31,970 nucleotides of DNA from a virus. The position numbers and the translations under genes are program-made. This document shows positions 8,315 through 15,606 of the stretch, piece after piece; the first letter of the stretch is position 1; the number at the start of each line of letters is the position of its first letter. The stretch lies in the IMG/VR virus record IMGVR_UViG_3300037427_002639, positions 1 through 31,970 of that record, one strand, 5' to 3'. The notes beneath the pieces were generated by a model. It was not told the origin of the DNA, did no database searches, and was given only the letters and a program-made list of their open reading frames with translations.

Positions 8315-8917
8315 ATGAAAACGCCGATTATACTCACTATACTGGGATTATTATTTTTAACAGGAGGTTGTACAACTCAATCGTTATTACCGACCCAAGG
8401 TATATATACGGAGTCTTCGTTTGAGACATACACACAAGTTGAGGGTGTGGTTAATAAGATTATTGTTGGTGAAACTAAATATTCCGAATTGGTTGCAATG
8501 GGACTTGACTTGGAAACTATGCCAAATGTTAAACGACTGACATATCTTGATGTAATGAGTAAATTTAAATTAGATAGTCCGTCACGATTTACTTTGTTTA
8601 ATAAAATTGAACTTCCTGCGGGAGTATTAAAAACCCTGGCCGCAAGAGAGCAGGGTTTTGCATATGAAATAAATTTGGAGAAACTTAAAAATAAACGAGA
8701 GGGTAGTGTGTTTTTGGATATGCTTAATTTTAGAAAAAACATACATACCACGGGGTGGAAAATAAATGTATTGATACTGGTAGTCGATGATACGGTTGAA
8801 TATGTATTATATTCAGGTGAGAAGAATATAGATAGAACTGAACGCAAACGCAACCCACTAGGTCCGTTTCAGGGGTTTGATGCAGGAGACATCATAGGTG
8901 CGGCTAATGAGTTGTAG
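8315..8917 (+). CDS. predicted lipoprotein (200 aa)
   Basis: The frame is open from an ATG at 8243 inside the terminase gene, but the ATG at 8315 has GGAG at 8302-8305 and begins a classic lipoprotein signal peptide: MK, a hydrophobic stretch (PIILTILGLLFL) and the lipobox TGGC, with candidate lipidated C19. Thr at +2 favours outer-membrane sorting if the host is Gram-negative. The mature part contains NKIIVGETKYSELVAMGLD, loosely like the start of BamE/SmpA-type small lipoproteins, but the match is weak. It sits between the large terminase and the portal, 34 bases after the terminase stop. Phage lipoproteins of this kind (for example Llp of T5, Cor of phi80) block receptors against superinfection; such a role is an analogy only. 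Confidence 0.8.
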   Translation: MKTPIILTILGLLFLTGGCTTQSLLPTQGIYTESSFETYTQVEGVVNKIIVGETKYSELVAMGLDLETMPNVKRLTYLDVMSKFKLDSPSRFTLFNKIELPAGVLKTLAAREQGFAYEINLEKLKNKREGSVFLDMLNFRKNIHTTGWKINVLILVVDDTVEYVLYSGEKNIDRTERKRNPLGPFQGFDAGDIIGAANEL

Positions 8918-8930
8918 TATACATATAAGT

Positions 8931-8959
8931 TTGACAAATACATATATATTACATACAAT
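8931..8959 (+). promoter_or_regulatory. sigma70-like promoter upstream of portal gene
   Basis: TTGACA at 8931-8936 and TACAAT at 8954-8959 are separated by exactly 17 bases, a near-consensus bacterial housekeeping promoter. It would start transcripts about 15 bases before the portal ATG. A variant of the phage motif (CATTTATA, 8964-8971) follows immediately, so the portal gene may have both a host-type and a phage-type promoter. The role is inference from consensus match and position. Confidence 0.5.
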
Positions 8960-8963
8960 CATA

Positions 8964-8971
8964 CATTTATA
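8964..8971 (+). promoter_or_regulatory. variant late-promoter motif CATTTATA with following ribosome site
   Basis: CATTTATA differs by one base from the TATTTATA core seen elsewhere. It overlaps the AAGG ribosome site (8971-8974) of the portal gene, whose ATG is at 8982. Weak as a separate promoter because of the strong sigma70-like elements just upstream. Confidence 0.3.
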
Positions 8972-8981
8972 AGGTTATATT

Positions 8982-10853
8982 ATGGCAGAGCAATCACGAT
9001 CAGGTAAATTATTCGGTGGACTAAAAAAGTTATTTTCTTCCGATGTTATTGTTAGGAATGTCGGTGGTAAAAAACTCAAAGTAGTTGATACGGACGATAT
9101 TCAATACACACATAAGTTACGAGACAAGTACAATCGGTTACACACACTATATAGTGATTATACAAGTAGGTATAATAGTATAGGGTTTCAAACTGCAAGA
9201 TTGGAGTTATTTAGTGATTATGATATGATGGAAAACGATCCAATCATATCAAGTGCATTGGATATATATGCGGATGAATCCACCACTAAAAGTGAGTTTG
9301 GTGACATTTTAAAAATCTCAAGTCCAGACTCAAATGTCAAAGGTATCCTTGAAAATTTATTTTATGATATATTGAATATTGAGTTTACGTTGTGGGGATG
9401 GACTCGCAATATGTGTAAATATGGAGATTTTTATTTGCATCTGGAAATTGAACCCGAGTATGGTATTCTTAATGTTAAACCCATTTCTACATACGAAATG
9501 ACTCGCATTGAAGATACTGATCCAGAAAATCCTGCATATGTGGTTTTTAAGCAAGAGGGTACATATAAAGCAGATTATGAAAATTATGAGATTGCCCATT
9601 TTAGAATGTTGGGTGATAGTAACTTCCTTCCGTATGGAAAAAGTGTAGTTGAGGCGGGTAGACGAGTGTGGAAACAACTTCAGTTGATGGAAGATGCTAT
9701 GTTAGTACATAGAATAATGCGAGCTCCTGAAAAACGAATGTTTTATATTGATATTGGTAACATTCCACCAAATGAAGTAGATGGGTTTATGCAAAAGGTT
9801 ATTTCAAAAATGAAGAAAGTTCCATATGTTGATGAACGCACTGGAGACTATAATTTAAAATTTAATATGCAAAACATGACCGAGGACTTTTTTATGCCAG
9901 TTCGGGGTGGAGATAGTGGAACTCGTATTGAGAATATGGGTGGAATGACATACGATGGAACTGAAGACATTGAGTATGTTAAGAATAAAATGATGGCCGC
10001 ACTTAAAGTACCGAAGGCATTTTTAGGATATGATGAAAGTATAACAGGTAAAGCAACTCTTGCAGCCGAGGATATTCGTTTTGCAAGAACCATTGAACGG
10101 GTGCAGAGGATTATGATAAGTGAATTAACTAAAATTGCAGTAGTTCACCTATATAGTCAAGGGTATACCGACTCCAAACTTGTTGATTTTGATTTACAAC
10201 TGACAAATCCGTCCACCATCTTTGAAGAGGAACGTGTGCGAATTCTTAGTGAAAAACTGAATACTTCTAGAGATATGTTGGATGCTAAGATGTTTTCCAA
10301 AAAGTGGGTATATGATTCAATTTTTGGTCTTTCGGAAGAAGAGGTCGAGGATATCAGAACAGATTTTGTACAAGATGCAAAAGAATATTACAGATTAGAA
10401 TCTATACAGAACGAAGGAACGGATCCTGCGGACCCAACTTCCCCACCACCGGCCGGTGATAATGAAACGGAGTGGGGGTTTGGTGAGTTCGATAAGATGA
10501 CTGACGAAGAAAAGCAAGAAGCAATTAAGATACGGAAGAAGGACGAAAAAAAGAGAAAGAACGCAAACAAAAAATACGACCACCCGGACGAGAAACCGAT
10601 GGGAAGAGACCCACTGGGGGCAGACGAACGAAGAGTGTCGGGTAGAAGTTGGGCAGAGAGTCCACTGAAACTTGAAGCAGATTTGGCTAAACTTGATGAC
10701 CATCTTAGTAAAAAGAAAGCTTCTTCATCCACAACCAAAGAGATACTTGTAGAGGACTCTACTGCAAAAATAACTAAAAAAGAACCAACCACAAATACAC
10801 CTTTAAACGATACTGGGAGTATGCTGGACGAGGATAATTTAATCAATAAGTAA
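8982..10853 (+). CDS. 20: portal protein (gp20-like)
   Basis: The 623-residue product matches the T4 gp20 type: an N-terminal segment (LFGGLKKLFS), then NRLHTLYSDY and RLELFSDYDMMENDPIISSALDIYADE, the most recognisable signature, followed by KYGDFYLHLE, the YVKNKMMAALKVPKAFLGYDE segment and a conserved helical clip/stem region. It would form the dodecameric ring at the special vertex through which terminase packages DNA. It is about 100 residues longer than T4 gp20 (524); the excess is a C-terminal low-complexity tail (from ~residue 480) rich in Pro, Lys, Glu, Asp and Ser. An AAGG ribosome site precedes the ATG. Assignment is firm. Confidence 0.96.
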   Translation: MAEQSRSGKLFGGLKKLFSSDVIVRNVGGKKLKVVDTDDIQYTHKLRDKYNRLHTLYSDYTSRYNSIGFQTARLELFSDYDMMENDPIISSALDIYADESTTKSEFGDILKISSPDSNVKGILENLFYDILNIEFTLWGWTRNMCKYGDFYLHLEIEPEYGILNVKPISTYEMTRIEDTDPENPAYVVFKQEGTYKADYENYEIAHFRMLGDSNFLPYGKSVVEAGRRVWKQLQLMEDAMLVHRIMRAPEKRMFYIDIGNIPPNEVDGFMQKVISKMKKVPYVDERTGDYNLKFNMQNMTEDFFMPVRGGDSGTRIENMGGMTYDGTEDIEYVKNKMMAALKVPKAFLGYDESITGKATLAAEDIRFARTIERVQRIMISELTKIAVVHLYSQGYTDSKLVDFDLQLTNPSTIFEEERVRILSEKLNTSRDMLDAKMFSKKWVYDSIFGLSEEEVEDIRTDFVQDAKEYYRLESIQNEGTDPADPTSPPPAGDNETEWGFGEFDKMTDEEKQEAIKIRKKDEKKRKNANKKYDHPDEKPMGRDPLGADERRVSGRSWAESPLKLEADLAKLDDHLSKKKASSSTTKEILVEDSTAKITKKEPTTNTPLNDTGSMLDEDNLINK

Positions 10854-10891
10854 TTTTTTAAAAAATATTAAGTGATAATTATAGTTATATC

Positions 10892-10901
10892 TATATTTAT
10901 G
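10892..10901 (+). promoter_or_regulatory. putative late promoter TATATTTATG
   Basis: The motif lies in the AT-rich gap after the portal gene, 26 bases before the GTG at 10928 that I take as the original start of the next gene. It matches the core found before terminase, scaffold, neck, sheath and tube genes. Inferred from recurrence. Confidence 0.4.
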
Positions 10902-10927
10902 TTCATATATATTAGTTTGATTTTCAC

Positions 10928-10999
10928 GTGAAAAAATTAAAACACAGTAAATTTAAGAATACAGGCATTTTGTTAACTTCTGGTTCGACAGATAACTGC
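10928..10999 (+). other. out-of-frame N-terminal coding segment of the next gene
   Basis: Starting at GTG 10928 this frame reads KKLKHSKFKNTGIL (residues 2-15) and soon ends at a TGA (11000-11002). The +1 frame continues from 10977 with LLVRQITADIL and runs straight into the gene annotated at 11007. In marine T4-like phages I recall a conserved protein beginning KLRHxKxKNTGILFELLVRQ, so the two pieces look like one N-terminus split by a 2-base loss (or +1 shift) at about 10973-10977. The frame change is seen in the sequence; the family comparison is from memory. Confidence 0.55.
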
Positions 11000-11006
11000 T
11001 GACATC

Positions 11007-11798
11007 TTGGATGACAAACAGAACTCTCATGCAAACCTTCTGATGCGTAAATATTTTGCAGAGAATACTAGTTTGGGTAAGGAGCAACGACTATATCAGT
11101 TACTATTGGAAGAGTCGGCATCGAATGAAGTTCATGCTGAACGTTTGGTAAATGCGGTTTCCGAATCACATAAGAAACTGGACTCCAAGCAACTTGCACA
11201 ACTTAGATATGAGTTGGTTAGAGAAATGCGTGACGCATATCCAATTGACGATTTTCTCAGATCAAAGATTTCAAACTATAAAACATATGCAAGTATTTAT
11301 AAGTTATTTGAAAGTAAATCGCAAAATGTATATTGTGATGCAAAGGAATTGTATGAGTCTAGAAATACTGTTATTGCAGAACTTTGTAACAAACGCAGAC
11401 AAAAATCCTCTGAGGATTTGAATGTAGCCGAGGCATATGAAAAGCACAACGAAGACCTTCGTCTAATAAGTTATAGATTGTTGGTAGACCGGTTTAATGA
11501 CAAATACAGTGATCTGAATGAAGATCAACAAATGTTGCTTAAGAATTATATAAATAACATTTCAAACACCAATAGTCTGCGAGAATATGTAAATAAGCAG
11601 ATACCAAAGGTAAAATCACGACTCGAAGAATTGACAACTACCTGTGTAGATGATGATGTGGTTAAAATTAAGTTGGGTGAGGTGGTTGCTCAATTAAATA
11701 AGATTTCCGATGGACGTCTTGTCAAGGATTCACAAGTTTCTACATTGCTTATGTCATATGAATTGATTAAGGAACTTGAGAAGCATGACAACAACTGA
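11007..11798 (+). CDS. conserved head/core-region protein (263 aa), probably N-terminally frameshifted
   Basis: The frame is open from 10977; possible starts are TTG 11007 or ATG 11043, neither with a convincing ribosome site. This fits the view that the true start is GTG 10928 in another frame (see that entry). The protein is largely helical and charged, with the landmark YKTYASIYKLFE at ~91-102, which I recall from conserved hypothetical proteins next to the portal in marine T4-like phages. Position between portal and prohead protease corresponds to the T4 prohead-core genes 67/68. Its end overlaps the next start by 14 bases. A core or head-assembly role is inferred from location only. Confidence 0.7.
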   Translation: MDDKQNSHANLLMRKYFAENTSLGKEQRLYQLLLEESASNEVHAERLVNAVSESHKKLDSKQLAQLRYELVREMRDAYPIDDFLRSKISNYKTYASIYKLFESKSQNVYCDAKELYESRNTVIAELCNKRRQKSSEDLNVAEAYEKHNEDLRLISYRLLVDRFNDKYSDLNEDQQMLLKNYINNISNTNSLREYVNKQIPKVKSRLEELTTTCVDDDVVKIKLGEVVAQLNKISDGRLVKDSQVSTLLMSYELIKELEKHDNN

Positions 11799-12345
11799 AA
11801 AACAAATTCGAAGTATTGTACGCAATCTAGTGCGTGAGATTTTATCAGAAAGACATGATTGTGATGTTGTACATCCAGATATGTCACACGATGACTGGGA
11901 GTCTTCTCAGAATTCTATAGAGGAATTAACGGCAACGGCAAATGTAGATGGATATCAAACACCGTTCGCATTTTCAAATAACACAGAGGACGAACATGGT
12001 GAGGATATGAAGGATACTGCGGAAGTGTTTGATTTTAAGAAAACTGAAAACGATTCACCTAACACTGTAAAACTTGAGGAGGGTAAGAGTTTATATCATT
12101 TATTTAGAGATCACTCGGACTATAGTCCAGCACAGAAGATTGGAGTTACGGTTAGAGAAGTCAATCGTTTGTTAACAGAAATTGAAAAGTTGTTACGTGT
12201 CAGTTCACGATTCAAGACCGAAACAAAGGTCGGCACGGAGAAGTTTTGGAAGACAACAAACCGATACTTATCAAATATTGATGAGAAGATATTTAGAATA
12301 TTAAATAAAGTTAAAGATATTAAGGAAAAAAGTTATGAAGAATAG
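11785..12345 (+). CDS. putative prohead-core-region protein (186 aa)
   Basis: I prefer ATG 11785 over the in-frame TTG at 11776; a GGAA-type site lies upstream and the start overlaps the previous gene by 14 bases. The N-terminus TTTEKQIRSIVRNLVREILSE is a short amphipathic segment shared in style with proteins at 14416, 14864, 15607 and 16445. An acidic middle contains GYQTPFAFSNN, a motif I recall from marine T4-like phage proteins. The C-terminal ~80 residues are helical (LLTEIEKLLRVSSRF...). ILSE followed by Arg could be a protease-processing point but deviates from the T4 gp21 consensus. Function unknown; a prohead core role is inferred from position. Confidence 0.7.
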   Translation: MTTTEKQIRSIVRNLVREILSERHDCDVVHPDMSHDDWESSQNSIEELTATANVDGYQTPFAFSNNTEDEHGEDMKDTAEVFDFKKTENDSPNTVKLEEGKSLYHLFRDHSDYSPAQKIGVTVREVNRLLTEIEKLLRVSSRFKTETKVGTEKFWKTTNRYLSNIDEKIFRILNKVKDIKEKSYEE

Positions 12346-12769
12346 TATTAGATTAGATGTGGTATCTGCAAATGATATGTTGCTTGATAAGCAATCCAAG
12401 CAAAAGAAACCAACCTCGTCCAACCGCAAGACTGCAAATAAGGGTGATGCCCGTAATATTGTTGATGCACTTGGTTCTCCTTGGGGAGAAAGTACCTGGG
12501 GTGCGGAGGTGACATCATCTGCATCCGATGCTTCGGCAAAGGCAAACATTTACAAAAAAGATGACGATACATATAGTGTAAAACTATCAGTTGATGTTGC
12601 ATCCCTGAGTTCGTTGAAAGAAAATTCTCCAGAGGAGTGTATAAAAAATCTTCTATCCGGGATCGACTCGGTTGCGGATGTGTGTTCACAACTATCAAGA
12701 GCAGTTGCCCGATCAGAGCAGACAGAACGTCCTGACGTGCAGGAAATTGTGCAGGCCGAGGAAGTGTAA
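12335..12769 (+). CDS. hypothetical protein (144 aa), core region
   Basis: The ATG at 12335 follows TTAAGGAAAAAAGTT, an acceptable ribosome site, and overlaps the previous gene by 11 bases. The first ~40 residues are basic (DKQSKQKKPTSSNRKTANKGD); the rest is Ser/Ala/Asp-rich, with a beta-like segment (DDTYSVKLSVDVASL) and an acidic end. No family is recognised. It is conserved in context only: it sits within the cluster of small proteins between portal and protease and ends in a TAATG overlap with the next gene. Confidence 0.7.
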   Translation: MKNSIRLDVVSANDMLLDKQSKQKKPTSSNRKTANKGDARNIVDALGSPWGESTWGAEVTSSASDASAKANIYKKDDDTYSVKLSVDVASLSSLKENSPEECIKNLLSGIDSVADVCSQLSRAVARSEQTERPDVQEIVQAEEV

Positions 12770-13701
12770 TGTCCGACTGTTCGTGTAAGGTCACAGAGGT
12801 TAATATAGATGACGTGGAACGTGTGTCATCTAAAGACACCGCAATTTCAGACTACGAGGAAGCTTTGGTTGACTTGTCTAAAAAAGCAAAAAGAGCATCC
12901 AAATCAAGTGAGGGTCGTAAACTTGACGATGCTTATTGGAGGCCTGTGTTTTTGATGATAAAGAATGCAAAGTTGGGAATGTCTATGTCACAACTGGGAC
13001 TATCTGCAACCGATACTGATGGTCCAGGACCGACCACATCTGATATGAAAATTCGACCAATGGGAGATACCCGAGACGGTGACGATCAGTTTGATGTTGC
13101 AAAGGATGAGGAAGAAAAAATGGAAGATGAGGCCGAGAAGGACATGGACGATTCCGAGAAGGACATGGCCGATGCCGAAGCCGCAGCTGCGGAGAAAGAA
13201 AAATCCTCCAAAGAAGATTCTGAAGAAAAGGCAAAGAAGGAAGAGAGTATACAAGAAAAGGCAGTATCCTCATCACAACGACTATTTGGAATGGTACACG
13301 CATATCAAACGGACAAACTGGACGTGAATACCATAAGTAAATCTCTATTATCTAAAATTGAGGAAATTGCATCTGACATTCCAACAACAGATTCAGAAAA
13401 AATTGCATCAACTACACCCGATGATTTACCTGAAAAGATATCAGAGGCCTCTGTAAATATGTCAGACGAACTTCGTCATCTTGGAATTATACTTGAATCG
13501 GATGGATATAAGATAACATCTGCAACCTATTACGGGGGTGGGTGTATTCTCGAAGTTCAGTCCAACTCTGAATCATATGTATTGAGCATGGGTTCGGATG
13601 TATACCTTGAGGATGTCGATAAATCTACAAAACTTGGAAACACCGAAGACTTCGGCCATGTAGTACATAGTTTTAAGAAGGCAACCAAAATTGCAATTTA
13701 A
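12769..13701 (+). CDS. acidic coiled-coil-type protein, putative prohead core component (310 aa)
   Basis: Its ATG overlaps the previous stop (TAATG). The protein is in three parts: an N-terminal region with a short helical element (ISDYEEALVDLSKKAKRAS), a highly charged Asp/Glu/Lys/Ala block at ~105-165 that should be a long helix or coiled coil, and a C-terminal half with SSSQRLFGMVHAYQTDKLD and a beta-rich end. Charged coiled coils of this kind are typical of T4 core proteins such as gp22 and gp67. ISE|A within KISEASVN matches the gp21 cleavage consensus (I/L-x-E before a small residue). The core role is inference from composition and position. Confidence 0.7.
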   Translation: MSDCSCKVTEVNIDDVERVSSKDTAISDYEEALVDLSKKAKRASKSSEGRKLDDAYWRPVFLMIKNAKLGMSMSQLGLSATDTDGPGPTTSDMKIRPMGDTRDGDDQFDVAKDEEEKMEDEAEKDMDDSEKDMADAEAAAAEKEKSSKEDSEEKAKKEESIQEKAVSSSQRLFGMVHAYQTDKLDVNTISKSLLSKIEEIASDIPTTDSEKIASTTPDDLPEKISEASVNMSDELRHLGIILESDGYKITSATYYGGGCILEVQSNSESYVLSMGSDVYLEDVDKSTKLGNTEDFGHVVHSFKKATKIAI

Positions 13702-13768
13702 TTTTAATTATTTTATTCTGTGATATAAAAAATACCACCGATCTGTAAAATAAACATCGATACATATA

Positions 13769-13776
13769 TACTTATT
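13769..13776 (+). promoter_or_regulatory. weak late-promoter-like motif TACTTATT before protease gene
   Basis: One mismatch to TATTTATT, ending two bases before ATG 13779 (eight before ATG 13785). No Shine-Dalgarno site is present. Its spacing resembles the leaderless-type sites at the terminase and neck genes. Confidence 0.3.
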
Positions 13777-13778
13777 AA

Positions 13779-14414
13779 ATGAATATGGCTAAACAAGTGA
13801 TAGTATCTACACGTCCCTTTGAGTTTACACGGGAGCAGATTTCGGAGAGCATGACGGAAAATGACGGTCGGTTGATTGTCAGAGGAGTTTTGCAAAAGGC
13901 CCGTGAGCAGAATCAAAATGGAAGGGTATATACCAGAGAATTGTTGGAACGAGAATCTGGTAAATATCAAGAATTAATTGATGATAAACGAGCATTGGGT
14001 GAACTCGATCACCCAGATAGTGCAGTTGTGAATTTGCAAAATGTGAGTCATAATGTCAAGAAAATGTGGTGGGAAGGAGATAGTTTGCTGGGTGACGTAG
14101 AGGTACTCGGTACACCTGCCGGAAATATATTGAAAGAATTGTTTAAGTCTGGTATAACACTTGGTATAAGTTCAAGAGGGATGGGTACTACCAGAGAATC
14201 CGAGGGAAAGACTCTAGTGAATGATGATTTTGAACTCGTTGCCTTTGATTTTGTCAGCAACCCGTCTACTCGGGGTGCTTTTCTTGAACCTGTTAATTTG
14301 AGTGAATCGGTTGATCCCACCAAGTCGATTGTAACTGAGGGCCGGGTGTGTTCGAAGTATTGTAAAATTGAGGGAATTATACACGAAATATTGGGTGGTC
14401 TCGGAGAATCTTAG
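13779..14414 (+). CDS. 21: prohead core protease (gp21-like)
   Basis: The 211-residue protein matches the T4 gp21 (herpesvirus-assemblin-like serine protease) type: GRVYTRELLERE, then GELDHPDSAVVNLQNVSH with the candidate catalytic His at 78, GDVEVLGTPAG, and GISSRGMG with the candidate nucleophile Ser at 131/132, followed by LVAFDFVSNPS. It would be packaged in the prohead core and cut the scaffold, core proteins and major capsid protein after I/L-x-E. Two starts are possible (13779 or 13785, MNMAKQ). The C-terminus contains NLSE|S and IVTE|G, candidate self-cleavage points. It lies among core-type genes, upstream of gp22 and gp23, as in T4. Confidence 0.93.
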   Translation: MNMAKQVIVSTRPFEFTREQISESMTENDGRLIVRGVLQKAREQNQNGRVYTRELLERESGKYQELIDDKRALGELDHPDSAVVNLQNVSHNVKKMWWEGDSLLGDVEVLGTPAGNILKELFKSGITLGISSRGMGTTRESEGKTLVNDDFELVAFDFVSNPSTRGAFLEPVNLSESVDPTKSIVTEGRVCSKYCKIEGIIHEILGGLGES

Positions 14415-14415
14415 T

Positions 14416-14877
14416 ATGGAAAAGAATGATGTTATAAGACTTATTAAGGAAAGCATACTTGAGGTTGCTAAAGAACAACGTGACCAGTTGAGTGAATTTA
14501 ATCCTGCAACCGGACGATTTTCCGATGAAGGATTATCCACCGAACAAAAGAAACTTACATCAGAGAAGATATCTAAGTTCGGCAATTACCAAGCATATAT
14601 TGCTCATGAAGCAAAGGACACGGACGTCGCTGCTGATATTTGTAATATTGTTGAAAACGCATCTAAATATATTCTCAATGAAACTGATGACTGGTTCGAT
14701 GCAATGAGTGTAAAACGAAATTTGAAGGAAATTAAGGTTCTTGCAAAGGAATTTTACAAAACCGCATCCGAACGACAAGTGTATACACAACGTATGCAGA
14801 GTTTGTACGAGGATATGGGCAATATTTTAAACAGATATTTTGAAATAAATGGGGAGGTTACCGATGAACCGAAGTGA
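14416..14877 (+). CDS. putative prohead-core-region protein (153 aa)
   Basis: I chose ATG 14416 (one base after the protease stop, GGAG at about 14406-14409) rather than the upstream in-frame ATG at 14368, which overlaps the protease gene. The protein opens with the amphipathic segment MEKNDVIRLIKESILEVAKE, followed by EFNPATGRFSDEG, a pattern I recall from marine phage proteins, and then an all-helical body. ILE|V in the opening segment is a possible gp21 cleavage point. Small, soluble, helical and placed just after the protease: a core or capsid-internal protein is plausible but not shown. Confidence 0.7.
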   Translation: MEKNDVIRLIKESILEVAKEQRDQLSEFNPATGRFSDEGLSTEQKKLTSEKISKFGNYQAYIAHEAKDTDVAADICNIVENASKYILNETDDWFDAMSVKRNLKEIKVLAKEFYKTASERQVYTQRMQSLYEDMGNILNRYFEINGEVTDEPK

Positions 14878-15592
14878 ATTGAAGGAACACGTGTTCCGAG
14901 TTTTACTTGAGACACTTGAGTATCCATGTGAGGTACATGGATCACTTGTAAAGAAATCTATGGGGTTTTCCGGATACGAACGAGAATCTGTATGTGAAGG
15001 AACTGTTGACGACGTCAATAAGTTTGCAACTGAGCAGAATTTAAGTTTTGTAAAGTCAACCGACTCACATTTTGGTGGTTATTATGAGGCAGACTATAAT
15101 GTTATATATGAATTCATACCAAATGATGAGTATTATGGTGAGATGATGGAATCGGAAATGTCCGTCTCCGATTCACTTGCAAGACTGAATGGGGATAACG
15201 ATAAGATTCTCGAAGAACTTGACTCCGAGCAGATTTCCGAATTTATACAATCTTTAATGGACAACGCAAGTTTTCTTGAAAATCGTGTAGTACCTGTGTT
15301 TATGAATGCAACTACACGAATTGTTGAGGGGATGGTAGATCCAAAGCAAATCAACAGACTATTGGAAGTTATCATTACACAGGGACTTAAAACTGTATTT
15401 GCGGAAGATATTTCTTTGTCTCAAAATCAACACCGAATTGCCATAGAGCAACTGCGTACAGAATTGAACAATCATATCGAATCATACACCGAGTCGTGCG
15501 AATCGTGTACAACACCGGATTATAGAGGAATTTTACTTAAAAATTACGGAAGAGTTTTGGGTGATGTTAAAAATATTTTACCAACTACATAA
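14864..15592 (+). CDS. hypothetical core-region protein (242 aa)
   Basis: ATG 14864 has an excellent ribosome site (GGGGAGG, 14850-14856) and overlaps the previous gene by 14 bases; the in-frame ATG at 14849 has no such site. The N-terminus MNRSELKEHVFRVLLETLE is again a short amphipathic helix. Residues ~20-90 look like a compact alpha/beta region with Tyr/Gly-rich FGGYYEADYNVIYEF. The remainder is helical with many acidic residues. No catalytic motif is seen. Function unknown; context places it in head morphogenesis. Confidence 0.72.
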   Translation: MNRSELKEHVFRVLLETLEYPCEVHGSLVKKSMGFSGYERESVCEGTVDDVNKFATEQNLSFVKSTDSHFGGYYEADYNVIYEFIPNDEYYGEMMESEMSVSDSLARLNGDNDKILEELDSEQISEFIQSLMDNASFLENRVVPVFMNATTRIVEGMVDPKQINRLLEVIITQGLKTVFAEDISLSQNQHRIAIEQLRTELNNHIESYTESCESCTTPDYRGILLKNYGRVLGDVKNILPTT

Positions 15593-15606
15593 AAGAACTA
15601 TTAATT

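Noticed and set aside
10388-10846. Minus-strand frames opposite the portal C-terminus
   Set aside because: They lie opposite the acidic/basic low-complexity tail of gp20, with no start signal and no family pattern.
10854-10875. TTTTTTAAAAAA palindrome after the portal gene as a terminator
   Set aside because: Pure A/T pairing with no G/C stem; too weak to call.
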